A stretch of 64,000 nucleotides of DNA, taken from Archangium lansingense (GTDB taxonomy: Bacteria > Myxococcota > Myxococcia > Myxococcales > Myxococcaceae). The stretch spans positions 5,580,001-5,644,000 of the forward strand of contig NZ_JAPNKA010000001.1 of assembly GCF_026626635.1 (NCBI RefSeq). Direction: 5' to 3'. Position 1 is the first letter of the stretch. Each line of letters starts with the position of its first letter. The position numbers and the translations under genes were made by a program. This document shows, piece after piece, positions 33,763 to 41,964 of the stretch. The notes beneath the pieces are model-generated. The model was not told where the DNA came from. It made no database searches and worked only from the letters and a program-made list of their open reading frames with translations.

Positions 33763-34886
33763 TGGCTATTTCGTCGTTGCCGGAGCTCGGCCCGGCGCAG
33801 CTGCTGCCGCGTCTGGGCGTCGCGGCTTCCTTTCCCTTCAACAGGTTCGGGCTCGAGCTGACCTATCTCGGCCGCAACGCGGTGTGGCGGGCGGCCAGGA
33901 TGCTGGGGCTCGAAGGAGGGGAGGTCATCATCCCGGCGTACCACCATGGCGTGGAGATCTCCGCCTTGCTCCACGCGGGAGCGCGGCTCAGGTTCGCGCG
34001 CGTGGATCGGGCGGGCCGGTTGGATGTGGAGCACGTCCGTGCGTGTGTGGGGCCCCGCACCCGTGCCATCTATGTCATTCATTATGCCGGCTTCCCCCAG
34101 CCCCTCGACGCGCTGGCGGAGATTGCCCGCGAGTACGGCGCCTTCCTCATCGAGGACTGTGCGCTGTCGCTCTTCTCCCGCGACGGAGCGCGCCCGTTGG
34201 GGAGCCAGGGCGACGCCGCCATCTTCTGCTTCTACAAGACGCTCCCCGTACCTCACGGGGGAGGCTTACTCATGCGGACGGCCGCTGCGGCTGGGCTCGC
34301 ACCGCTAGCAGCGCCTCCATCCCTGCCGGCACTCTCACACATGGCGGGTTCCATGCTGGTGGCGTCCGAGCGCCGTTTCCCCAGCATGGGCAAGTGGGTA
34401 CGCACCATGGCGAAGGCCGTCACCCATCGGGTCCGTGAGCAGGCCCGGCACGAGGACGTACCGGTGGGAACCCAGGAGTTCGACCCGGCGGTGGTCCAGC
34501 TTGGGATGAGCCCCATCGCGACCCGGCTGCTCGGTTTCACGGATGTGGAGCAGGTGGTGCGCCGCCGCCGTGCCAACTGGCTCCTGCTCCACGAGCGGAT
34601 TGGCAGACCCGAGCAGGCGACCTGGTCCTCTCTGCCACCAGGGGTGTGCCCGCTCTTCTACGCGCTCGAGGTGGATGACAAGGACCACGCCCTACACCTG
34701 TTGTGGTCGCGAGGCATCCAGGCGGTCGACTTCTGGAGGGTTGGCCATCCCTCGGTGCCGCGCGGACAGTTTCCCGAGGTGGAGGCGCTCCGCCAGAGGG
34801 TGGTGGAGCTGCCCTGCCATCAGGACCTCGGCCCCGAGGAGTTGGAGCGGGTGGCGCGCGTGGCGAGGGAGGCGCTGGAGGCATGA
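33750..34886 (+). CDS. DegT/DnrJ/EryC1/StrS-like sugar aminotransferase
   Basis: The 378-residue PLP-dependent protein carries VIIPAYHHGVEISALLHAG, VIHYAGFPQPL, IEDCALSLFS and FCFYKTLPVPHGGGL, where the Lys fits the PLP-lysine position. The fold is that of DegT/EryC1 aminotransferases that build amino sugars such as bacillosamine, though some family members are dehydratases or regulators. It overlaps the previous gene by 13 bases from ATG 33750, which has GGGAGG eight bases upstream. Its 3' end overlaps the next start as ATGA. Confidence 0.85.
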   Translation: MEALMAISSLPELGPAQLLPRLGVAASFPFNRFGLELTYLGRNAVWRAARMLGLEGGEVIIPAYHHGVEISALLHAGARLRFARVDRAGRLDVEHVRACVGPRTRAIYVIHYAGFPQPLDALAEIAREYGAFLIEDCALSLFSRDGARPLGSQGDAAIFCFYKTLPVPHGGGLLMRTAAAAGLAPLAAPPSLPALSHMAGSMLVASERRFPSMGKWVRTMAKAVTHRVREQARHEDVPVGTQEFDPAVVQLGMSPIATRLLGFTDVEQVVRRRRANWLLLHERIGRPEQATWSSLPPGVCPLFYALEVDDKDHALHLLWSRGIQAVDFWRVGHPSVPRGQFPEVEALRQRVVELPCHQDLGPEELERVARVAREALEA

Positions 34887-36127
34887 ACAGCAAGGCCTGG
34901 ATGCAGCGGGAAGCCTCGCCGAGTGCCTCGCCCGGCCCGTGTCGCTGGACGGTGGACGTGGTGCGCGAGACGCGAGGTTTCCTGGCGCTGCGCGACGAGT
35001 GGCGGAGCCTGAGCGAGCGCGGCCGGATGAGCGTCTTCAACACCTGGGAGTGGCTCTTCGGTTGGCACCTCCAGCTCGGCGGGCGGCGACGGCTCTTCCT
35101 CCTCACGGTACGGGATGAGTCGGGCGTACTTGCTGGTGTACTGCCGCTCTCCCTGGAGGAGCGGCGGTGGGGAGGCGTCCGTCTGAAGTGGCTGCGGTGG
35201 CTGGGGGACGAGGGCGTGGGTAGTGACTACCTCGATGCGCTTCTCCGGCCCGGGGACGAGGCGGCGCTTGCGGACGTCCTGGCGGATGCACTCGAGAGGG
35301 TGCAGCACGAATGGGACATCCTGGAGCTGTCCGACGTGGAGGAGACTTCCCCCACAGTGGCGCTCCTGGAGGCGAGTTGCCGGGCTCGCGGGTGGAACCT
35401 GGAGCGCACTGGACGCAACCGCTGCCCGTATGAGGTTTTCGAGGCGGGCGAGCGCTTCGACACCTTCCTCGCTCGAACGGCCCGGGCCGACAACTTCGTG
35501 CGCCGCCGCAAGTGGCTCGAACGCCAGGCGGGATTCTCCCTCACGAGGGCGGAGAAGCCCGAGGAACTGGCCCGCGCGCTGCCGGAGTTCTTCCGGCTGC
35601 ACGAGCTGCGCTGGGGAGCGCGCAGCGGGCTCTGTGCGCCAGACGTCCAGGCCTTCCATCAGGCGGTGGTGCCGCTGCTGTCGGCGGCGGGGAAGGTGCG
35701 CATCTACCTCTTGTCGGTGGGGGGCAGGGCGGTGGCGTCGGTCTACGCCCTGCGGCACGGGCGCACCTTCAGCTACTACAACGCGGGATACGATCCCGAG
35801 TGGAAGTCACGAAGCGTGGGGCTCGTGCTCGTGGGAGAGACGTTCCGAGATGCGCTGGCCGAGGGCTTCTCCGAGTACGACTTCCTACGCGGCGTCGAGG
35901 CCTACAAGTCGGACTGGGCGAGGCAGTTGCGGACGACGGTGCGGCTGCGCATCGCCCGGCCGATGAGCCTCGGAGACTGGGTGATGCGAGCCCAGGCACT
36001 GGAGCAGACAGCTCGAGGCGTGTTCCGAGAGGTTCGCACCCGGGTCGGAGAGAAATATCCCCGCGGAGTGCAGCTCACGCGTGATGTGTGGGCTGTTGTT
36101 CGGCCGGACTTGCGATGGGGAGGGTGA
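34883..36127 (+). CDS. Second CelD/FemAB-like GNAT acyltransferase
   Basis: The 414-residue paralogue of the protein at 32617 has the CelD pattern: FNTWEWLFGWHLQLGG, LLTVRDESGVLAGVLPLSL, DNFVRRRKWLERQAGF, LLSVGGRAVASVYALRHGR, YNAGYDPEWKSRS and SEYDFLRGVEAYKSDW. Translation is coupled to the DegT gene by the ATGA overlap. Its last 53 bases run antisense to the end of the convergent kinase. Two acyltransferases in one operon suggests two substitutions on one product. Confidence 0.86.
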   Translation: MNSKAWMQREASPSASPGPCRWTVDVVRETRGFLALRDEWRSLSERGRMSVFNTWEWLFGWHLQLGGRRRLFLLTVRDESGVLAGVLPLSLEERRWGGVRLKWLRWLGDEGVGSDYLDALLRPGDEAALADVLADALERVQHEWDILELSDVEETSPTVALLEASCRARGWNLERTGRNRCPYEVFEAGERFDTFLARTARADNFVRRRKWLERQAGFSLTRAEKPEELARALPEFFRLHELRWGARSGLCAPDVQAFHQAVVPLLSAAGKVRIYLLSVGGRAVASVYALRHGRTFSYYNAGYDPEWKSRSVGLVLVGETFRDALAEGFSEYDFLRGVEAYKSDWARQLRTTVRLRIARPMSLGDWVMRAQALEQTARGVFREVRTRVGEKYPRGVQLTRDVWAVVRPDLRWGG

Positions 36128-39059
36128 AGAAGAAAGTGCTTCCCACGCCAGGGCTGCTCTCGACCCAGATTTGCCCGCCATGGGCATCCACGAGCCCCTT
36201 CGCGATGGCGAGTCCCAGGCCGGTCCCTTGCTTCCTCCCCGCGTGTGCCTGCCAGAAGGGCTCGAAGAGGTAGGGCAGGTCGTCCGCGGGTATCCCAGAG
36301 CCCGTGTCGCTCACCGAGAACCGCATCATGCTCTCTGCCGGCTCGGCTCGGAGTGTGATCTGCCCACCCGCGGGCGTGAATTTGAGCGCGTTGCCGAGCA
36401 GGTTCGAGAGGATCTGGAGCACCCGGTCGCGGTCGGCGAAGACGGGAGGAGCGTCTTCCGGGACAGTGGCCGTGAGCTGGATGGACTTCTCCTCCGCGAG
36501 CGTACGATGCAGCTCGGCGGCCTCCTTGACGAGTGGCGCGGTCTGTTCCAGTTCGCGGTCCACCGACAGGCGGCCAGCCTCCATCCGGGCGACGTCCAGC
36601 AGGTCCTGGATGAGCCGGGTTGCCCGGTCGACTGCCTTCCGGATGGCTTCGAGCGGCTTCGTGTCGGTGGCTCTCTTCTCGGGCGGGCACTTGAGCAGCA
36701 CCCCGGTGCTCAGGGAGATGACGTGCAGGGGGGTGCGGAGGTCGTGGGCGACGATTCGGAGCACCTCGTCGCGAGTGCGTGTCGCCTGTTCGGACTTCTC
36801 GTGGAGGCGGGCATTGTCGATGGCGAGTGCGGCGCGGCTGGCCAGCTCCTCGGCCAGGGCGAGGTCTCGGGCACTGTAGTGGCGTCCTGATTCGGAGGTC
36901 GTGAGGACGATCGTCCCCAGGGTGCGCCCGTGGGCGACGAGAGGCATGATGATGGCCGAGCGGGGATTGAGGCGGTGGAGTAGCTCCAGGTGGCGCGCAT
37001 CCTCCGCCGACGCCTCTAACAGTGCGTCAGGGAGCTCCGGCAGGAGTGTCGACTGTCCCGTCCGGAGAACGTCGGCGACGATGTAGCCCTGGCGGGACGG
37101 GTCATAGGGATAGGCGGCGAGCATCTCTCGCAGGACCCGCGATTTCTCGGGGGAGGCCGCCATGCTCTCCACCCAATGCATCTGCCCGTCGTCATCGATG
37201 AAATTGAGCACGCACCAGTCCGCCAGGGCTGGAACGGCCAATCCCATGATGGCGGCGACCGTGGTCCGGGGATCGAGCGAGGCTGCGAGCCGTGGACCCG
37301 CCTCGGCCAGGAAGCGCCACGCCTGCTCGAGCTGCTTGCGCTCGGAGATGTCCTGGATTTGCGAGATGAAGTAGAGCGGCCCGCCCCGGGAGTCGCGCAC
37401 CATCGAGACCGTCAACAGGCTGGTCACGAGCTGGCCCTTCTTGTGGAAGTAGCGCTTCTCCATCTGGTACGAGCCGATCTCTCCCTGGAGCAGCCGGCGC
37501 ACGTTCGCCAGGTCCAATTCCAGGTCATCGTGGTGGGTGATGTCCTGGAAGGTCTTGGAGAGGAGCTCCTTCCGCGAGTAGCCGAGGCTCTCGCACAGTG
37601 AGCCGTTCACGTTCAGGAACTGGCCGTCCAGGCCGACCAGGGCCATACCGATCGGGGCATCCTCGAAGGCGGTTCGGAAGCGCACCTCGCTGTTGCGGAT
37701 CTCCTCCTCGGCCTGCTTTCGCGCGGTGATGTCGCGCAGGGTGACGGTGAGGAGCTTCGTCCCGTCCACCTCCAGCTTCGAGATGGTGGCCTCCGCGGGG
37801 AACTCCTCACCACTCTTGCGCCGGCCGAAGATGGACTGACGATCTCCCATCGGACGGGACGTGTTATCGCCGGCCGCGAGTGCCTGGATGTGTTGCTTGT
37901 GGCGGGCCTGGAACTGCTCGGGGAGGAGCTGGTCCAGGGGACGGCCCAGGGCCTCGCTCGCGGAGTAGCCGAAGATGCGTTCCGCGCCCGCGTTGAAGAG
38001 GGTGATCTTCTGCTCCTCGTCGATCGAGATGATGGCATCGGCCGCGTTGGAGACGATTCCGGCGAAGCGAGCCTCCGAGAAACGGAGTGACTGCTCCATG
38101 GCCCGGTGCTGCGCTTGCATTTGGGAAAGGACGTTCGCATTCCGCACCACCACGACCAGGAAGGTCACCATCGTGGTGAGCGCGAAGACCGAGACGCCGA
38201 AGGTGTTCCCGTAGAGCCCCAGCCTGACACCCATGAGCCAGACTCCGCCCACCAGCAGGGGCGTGAGGATGGCCGCTGGGAGAAGCCGGCGGGCCAGGAC
38301 GCCTCCCAGGTCGTCCCGGAGGAGCACTCCTGTCAGCCCGTGCTCGCGATGAACGAACAGGATGCCGAGCGACAACAGCAGGAAGAGGAGCGCTGTGTGA
38401 AACGTCCTGGGCGTGAAGGGGGGCAGGTTGGAGGCGAGCTGCTGGGACTCGAACAGACTCTCCTCCATGAAGACGTACGCCAAGAGGGCCCGCGAGGAGA
38501 GGAGCGTGACGGCCATGCTCAGGAGCCGGGCGGGGAACCATCCCCTGCGGGTCCTGACATGCAGCAGCAGGAGCGCCAGCCCGATGAGACAGAAGCTCAG
38601 CGCGCTCATGGACGAGGGCCGTCCCGGGAACTCTGGGGCCAGGCGCTTGACGGTCTCGCTGAAGAAGAGGAGGTCGATTCCGAAGTCGACCTCGAAGAGG
38701 TGCTCGGAGAGGTGCAGTGCTCCCAACAGCAGGGTCATGAGCGCCAGGGCCTGGCCTGGCCTGCGCCGCCGCCGGTCCGCTGTTTCCTCTTGGAGCAGCC
38801 AGAGCGCGGTCCCACTCATGATGAAGCCGATGGCGTTGTTCGGCATCATGATGCCCATGCCCGGCAGGGGAATGAGCCGGACGAGGAGACTGCTGCCCAG
38901 CGCCCAGCCGAGCAGATCTATCGACGCAACCATCACGGAGAGCACACTCACGGCCGGAACGAGCCGCGCGAGCACCTTCTCGAGCCGATGGAGAGAATCG
39001 CTATGCGGCGACGTCGTCATGGGACTGAGGCCCTGACTGTCGCCTGGAGCAGGGTGCAT
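36075..39059 (-). CDS. Membrane sensor histidine kinase with PAS-PAS-GAF
   Basis: The 994-residue protein starts at ATG 39059 behind GAGGAA. It has an N-terminal MASE-like membrane region of about eight helices (about 25-290), two PAS domains (about 320-440 and 450-570), a GAF domain (about 590-750) and a kinase core. The acceptor is His 772 in IVAHDLRTPL; NLLGNALKF, DTGSGIP and GTGLGLAIAKG follow. The C-terminal 53 bases overlap the convergent acyltransferase gene. No receiver domain or response regulator is adjacent. Confidence 0.92.
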   Translation of the reverse strand: MHPAPGDSQGLSPMTTSPHSDSLHRLEKVLARLVPAVSVLSVMVASIDLLGWALGSSLLVRLIPLPGMGIMMPNNAIGFIMSGTALWLLQEETADRRRRRPGQALALMTLLLGALHLSEHLFEVDFGIDLLFFSETVKRLAPEFPGRPSSMSALSFCLIGLALLLLHVRTRRGWFPARLLSMAVTLLSSRALLAYVFMEESLFESQQLASNLPPFTPRTFHTALLFLLLSLGILFVHREHGLTGVLLRDDLGGVLARRLLPAAILTPLLVGGVWLMGVRLGLYGNTFGVSVFALTTMVTFLVVVVRNANVLSQMQAQHRAMEQSLRFSEARFAGIVSNAADAIISIDEEQKITLFNAGAERIFGYSASEALGRPLDQLLPEQFQARHKQHIQALAAGDNTSRPMGDRQSIFGRRKSGEEFPAEATISKLEVDGTKLLTVTLRDITARKQAEEEIRNSEVRFRTAFEDAPIGMALVGLDGQFLNVNGSLCESLGYSRKELLSKTFQDITHHDDLELDLANVRRLLQGEIGSYQMEKRYFHKKGQLVTSLLTVSMVRDSRGGPLYFISQIQDISERKQLEQAWRFLAEAGPRLAASLDPRTTVAAIMGLAVPALADWCVLNFIDDDGQMHWVESMAASPEKSRVLREMLAAYPYDPSRQGYIVADVLRTGQSTLLPELPDALLEASAEDARHLELLHRLNPRSAIIMPLVAHGRTLGTIVLTTSESGRHYSARDLALAEELASRAALAIDNARLHEKSEQATRTRDEVLRIVAHDLRTPLHVISLSTGVLLKCPPEKRATDTKPLEAIRKAVDRATRLIQDLLDVARMEAGRLSVDRELEQTAPLVKEAAELHRTLAEEKSIQLTATVPEDAPPVFADRDRVLQILSNLLGNALKFTPAGGQITLRAEPAESMMRFSVSDTGSGIPADDLPYLFEPFWQAHAGRKQGTGLGLAIAKGLVDAHGGQIWVESSPGVGSTFFFTLPIASPAEQQPTHHA

Positions 39060-39201
39060 CTGCCTTCCTCGAAGCAAATTGGGTCCAGACTCGAACACCT
39101 CATGGACAGTGAGCGTGTGCCGCTCGACTCTCTATCGTGGACTTGCTACCCCACACCGGGAGTGTAGCGTCCGCGCCACCTGACGCAGAAAAGGAGCCAG
39201 G

Positions 39202-40020
39202 ATGCAGCTCGTATCAAGCAGTGCCATTGTAACGGGAGCGGGGCAGGGAATCGGGTTGGGGATTGCTGCGCGTCTCATGAGGGACGGAGCCAATGTGCTT
39301 CTCTTCGGCCGGACGCGGGAGAAGGTGGAGGCCGCCGCCGAGGAGCTTAACCGGAAGATGGAGGGGCGCGCGCGGGCCGTGCCCTTCGCGGGAGATGTGG
39401 TCCGGGCCGCGGACGTGTCCCGGGCGATTGAGACGGCCACTCGGGAGTTCGGTCTGCCGGGCATCCTGGTGAACAACGCCGGTACGGCCACGCTCGCCCC
39501 GATCATCGACATGCCGGAGGAGGACTTTGATCAGGTCCTGGCCATCAACCTGAAGGGGCCCTTCCTCTTCACCAAGGCCCTGGGGCGGGCGCTCGTGGAG
39601 GCGAAGCAGCCCGGCTCCATCGTCAACATCTCCTCGCTGAACCAGACGGACGTGACGGATGGGCTCGCCCACTACTGCGCTTCCAAGGCGGGGCTCGCGA
39701 ACCTCACGAAGGTCGCGGCCTCGGAGTTGGGGCGGTACGGCATCCGGGTCAACATCGTCGCGCCGGGTTTCATCCGCACGCCCCTCTCCGAGGGCGCCGG
39801 TCTGATGACGGAGGCCATGCAGAAGGAGTTCCTCGCCCGTACGCCGCTCGGCAAGGTGTGCGGCGAGCCGGACGACGTGGCGAAGGTGGTGTCCTTCCTG
39901 TGCAGCGATCTCTCGTCGTGGGTCACCGGTGAGACCATCGCCGCCGATGGTGGCAATCACATCCGGGGGATCCACAGCTACGCGGACACGCTGGGCCTCA
40001 CCCGCGCCAAGGTGGGCTGA
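39202..40020 (+). CDS. Short-chain dehydrogenase/reductase
   Basis: The 272-residue classical SDR has the NAD(P) motif TGAGQGIG, NNAGT, the catalytic Ser in NISSL and the catalytic YCASK Tyr/Lys. GFIRTPL and the C-terminal GETIAADGGNHIRG complete the fold. It is likely a 3-oxoacyl or sugar dehydrogenase; substrate is not readable from the sequence. AGGAGCC lies before ATG 39202. Its start region is divergent from the membrane kinase. Confidence 0.9.
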   Translation: MQLVSSSAIVTGAGQGIGLGIAARLMRDGANVLLFGRTREKVEAAAEELNRKMEGRARAVPFAGDVVRAADVSRAIETATREFGLPGILVNNAGTATLAPIIDMPEEDFDQVLAINLKGPFLFTKALGRALVEAKQPGSIVNISSLNQTDVTDGLAHYCASKAGLANLTKVAASELGRYGIRVNIVAPGFIRTPLSEGAGLMTEAMQKEFLARTPLGKVCGEPDDVAKVVSFLCSDLSSWVTGETIAADGGNHIRGIHSYADTLGLTRAKVG

Positions 40021-40025
40021 ACGGC

Positions 40026-40071
40026 CGAGGGCCCGATGCACCCGTCGGAGAGACGGAGCACCGGGCCCTCG
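40026..40071 (+). other. Nested hairpin after the SDR gene
   Basis: CGAGGGCCCG pairs exactly with CGGGCCCTCG across 26 bases. That loop contains a second hairpin, CCGTC-GGAGA-GACGG (40042-40056). There is no T tract. It begins six bases after the SDR stop and could be a Rho-dependent end, an mRNA stabiliser or a binding structure. Confidence 0.45.
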
Positions 40072-40287
40072 AGATTGCCTGAGGCGCTGTTACTTGCGCC
40101 CCTGCGCGGCCAGTGGTTGACGCAAATACCGCGCGGAACTGACACGCGAGCTGCTGCAATCTGACCGTACGGGTGTGTCGGCAGGTGGGGCAGGGTGCGC
40201 CAGGAACCGTTCATCCTCTTGTTGCCGCGTAGGCGGGGCAGGGGTATCACCCGCGAGCCTCCGGCCTTACCCTGAGACCCACTCCCG

Positions 40288-41952
40288 ATGAAAATCAGGC
40301 CCCTGCACTTCTTCATCTTCTGGCTGGTGCTGAATCTCGTGCAGGCCGCTTTCACGGAGCTGACCAGCGATGAGGCGTACTACTGGTTTTACTCCCGGTC
40401 TCTGGAGTGGGGCTATTACGACCATCCCCCCTTCATCGCGCTGATGGTGCGAATCGGCTACGCGCTCTTCCCCAACGAATTGGGCGTGCGGCTGGTGAAT
40501 GTGATTCTGAATGCCCTGAGCGTGCTGCTGCTGTTCAGGCTGGTGCCTCGAGGGGAGCCGAGAAGGGACCTGCTCATCTACGGGATGGTGCTGTCCCTAC
40601 CGCTGCTGAACTACCTGGCGTTCATCATCTTCCCGGATGGACCGCTCCTCTTCTTCTTCGTGCTGTTCCTCATCGGCTACAAGAGGTTCCTGGAGAAGGA
40701 GGATCTACCCGCGGTCCTGTTGATCGGCTGCTCCACCGCCTTGATGCTGTACTCGAAGTACCACGGCGTCCTGGTGGTTGGGTTCACGCTCCTCTCCAAC
40801 CTCCGGCTCCTGCGCTCACCGAGGTTCTGGCTGTCGATGGTGCTGGCCCTGGTGCTGTTCCTCCCGCACCTGGGGTGGCAGTACGCGCACCAGTTCCCGA
40901 CCTTCCAGTTCCACCTGCAGGGCCGCACCACCTCGTTCACCACCCGGTACCTGCTCGAGTACCTCAGCCAGCAGCTTCCGGCGATCGGGCCTGGGCTGAT
41001 CTTCGTTCCGTTCGTCTATCGGACGCGGGATCGTTTCGAGAGGGCCTTGCAGCTCATCTGCATTGGCACCTTCGGCTTCTTCCTGTTCACGGCCTTGAAG
41101 GCGTTCGTCCACTTCCACTGGACGTCCATTGCCCTCTTCCCGCTGCTGCTGCTCGCCTCGCGGTTCTATGAGGCGGAGCAGCGGAAGAGCCTCTTTCAAT
41201 TCCTGGTGCTGCCTCTCGCCTTCGCCGTCCTGGTGCTCCGGCTGTATTTGATGTTCCGCATCTTCCCGGTGAACCACCTCAATGTGGACTACTACCATGG
41301 CCGGAGGCTCTGGGCGGAAGACATCCAAGGGGTTGCCGGTGACAGGCCAGTCCTCTTCGGCGACAACTTCCGTGAATCCTCGCTCTATGCCTTCTACTCG
41401 GGGCACATGGGCATCGCGTTGCAGAGCGGCGAGCGGCGCCGGTCACAGTACGAGCTGTGGAATCAAGAGGACAGTCTGCAGGGGAGGGAAGTGGTGCTCG
41501 TCCAGGACTACCCCTTCGCCGGAAGCAAGGAGCTGCGGACGCGCATGGACAAGACAGTCCATTACTTCATCGCGCCTGGGTTCTCGTCCTATTACGACAT
41601 CCCCGTGGAGGCTGCGTTTCCTCCAGCCGTGAAGAGCGGAGACTCCGTGACTGTTCCCATCACGGTCTCAAACCCGAGGAACACGGCGCTTCGCTTCGCG
41701 AGGGCAGGGTTTCCGCAGGCACCTGCGCTGTTCTATGTGATCCGGAAGGACGGCCGAGAGGTTCATCGAGGGGTGCTGGACGTCTTCCCAGAAGACGCCG
41801 TCATCCCGCCGGGCGGCCAACGGGAATTCAAGGCCTCCTTCCAGCTTCCGTCGCTGGAGGAAGGGGCCCATACCGTGAGCTTCGGCATCCGGTATGAGCC
41901 GCTCTTGGATTCCTACAACTCCAAGGCCCAAGCGTTCCGCGTTGGCCGGTGA
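40288..41952 (+). CDS. Glycosyltransferase family 39 (ArnT/PMT-like) protein
   Basis: The 554-residue membrane protein is a GT-C family 39 glycosyltransferase. The loop after helix 1 has the catalytic-type acid in TSDEAYYW, followed by GYYDHPPFIALM. About ten membrane helices run to residue 370. A soluble C-terminal region (about 375-554) ends in a beta-sandwich with FPPAVKSGDSVTVPITVSN and GGQREFKASFQLP. It should transfer a sugar from a polyprenyl phosphate to lipid A, a protein or a glycan at the periplasmic face. The beta-sandwich after a GT39 core is unusual. Confidence 0.85.
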   Translation: MKIRPLHFFIFWLVLNLVQAAFTELTSDEAYYWFYSRSLEWGYYDHPPFIALMVRIGYALFPNELGVRLVNVILNALSVLLLFRLVPRGEPRRDLLIYGMVLSLPLLNYLAFIIFPDGPLLFFFVLFLIGYKRFLEKEDLPAVLLIGCSTALMLYSKYHGVLVVGFTLLSNLRLLRSPRFWLSMVLALVLFLPHLGWQYAHQFPTFQFHLQGRTTSFTTRYLLEYLSQQLPAIGPGLIFVPFVYRTRDRFERALQLICIGTFGFFLFTALKAFVHFHWTSIALFPLLLLASRFYEAEQRKSLFQFLVLPLAFAVLVLRLYLMFRIFPVNHLNVDYYHGRRLWAEDIQGVAGDRPVLFGDNFRESSLYAFYSGHMGIALQSGERRRSQYELWNQEDSLQGREVVLVQDYPFAGSKELRTRMDKTVHYFIAPGFSSYYDIPVEAAFPPAVKSGDSVTVPITVSNPRNTALRFARAGFPQAPALFYVIRKDGREVHRGVLDVFPEDAVIPPGGQREFKASFQLPSLEEGAHTVSFGIRYEPLLDSYNSKAQAFRVGR

Positions 41953-41964
41953 GCGTCTTCCCGC

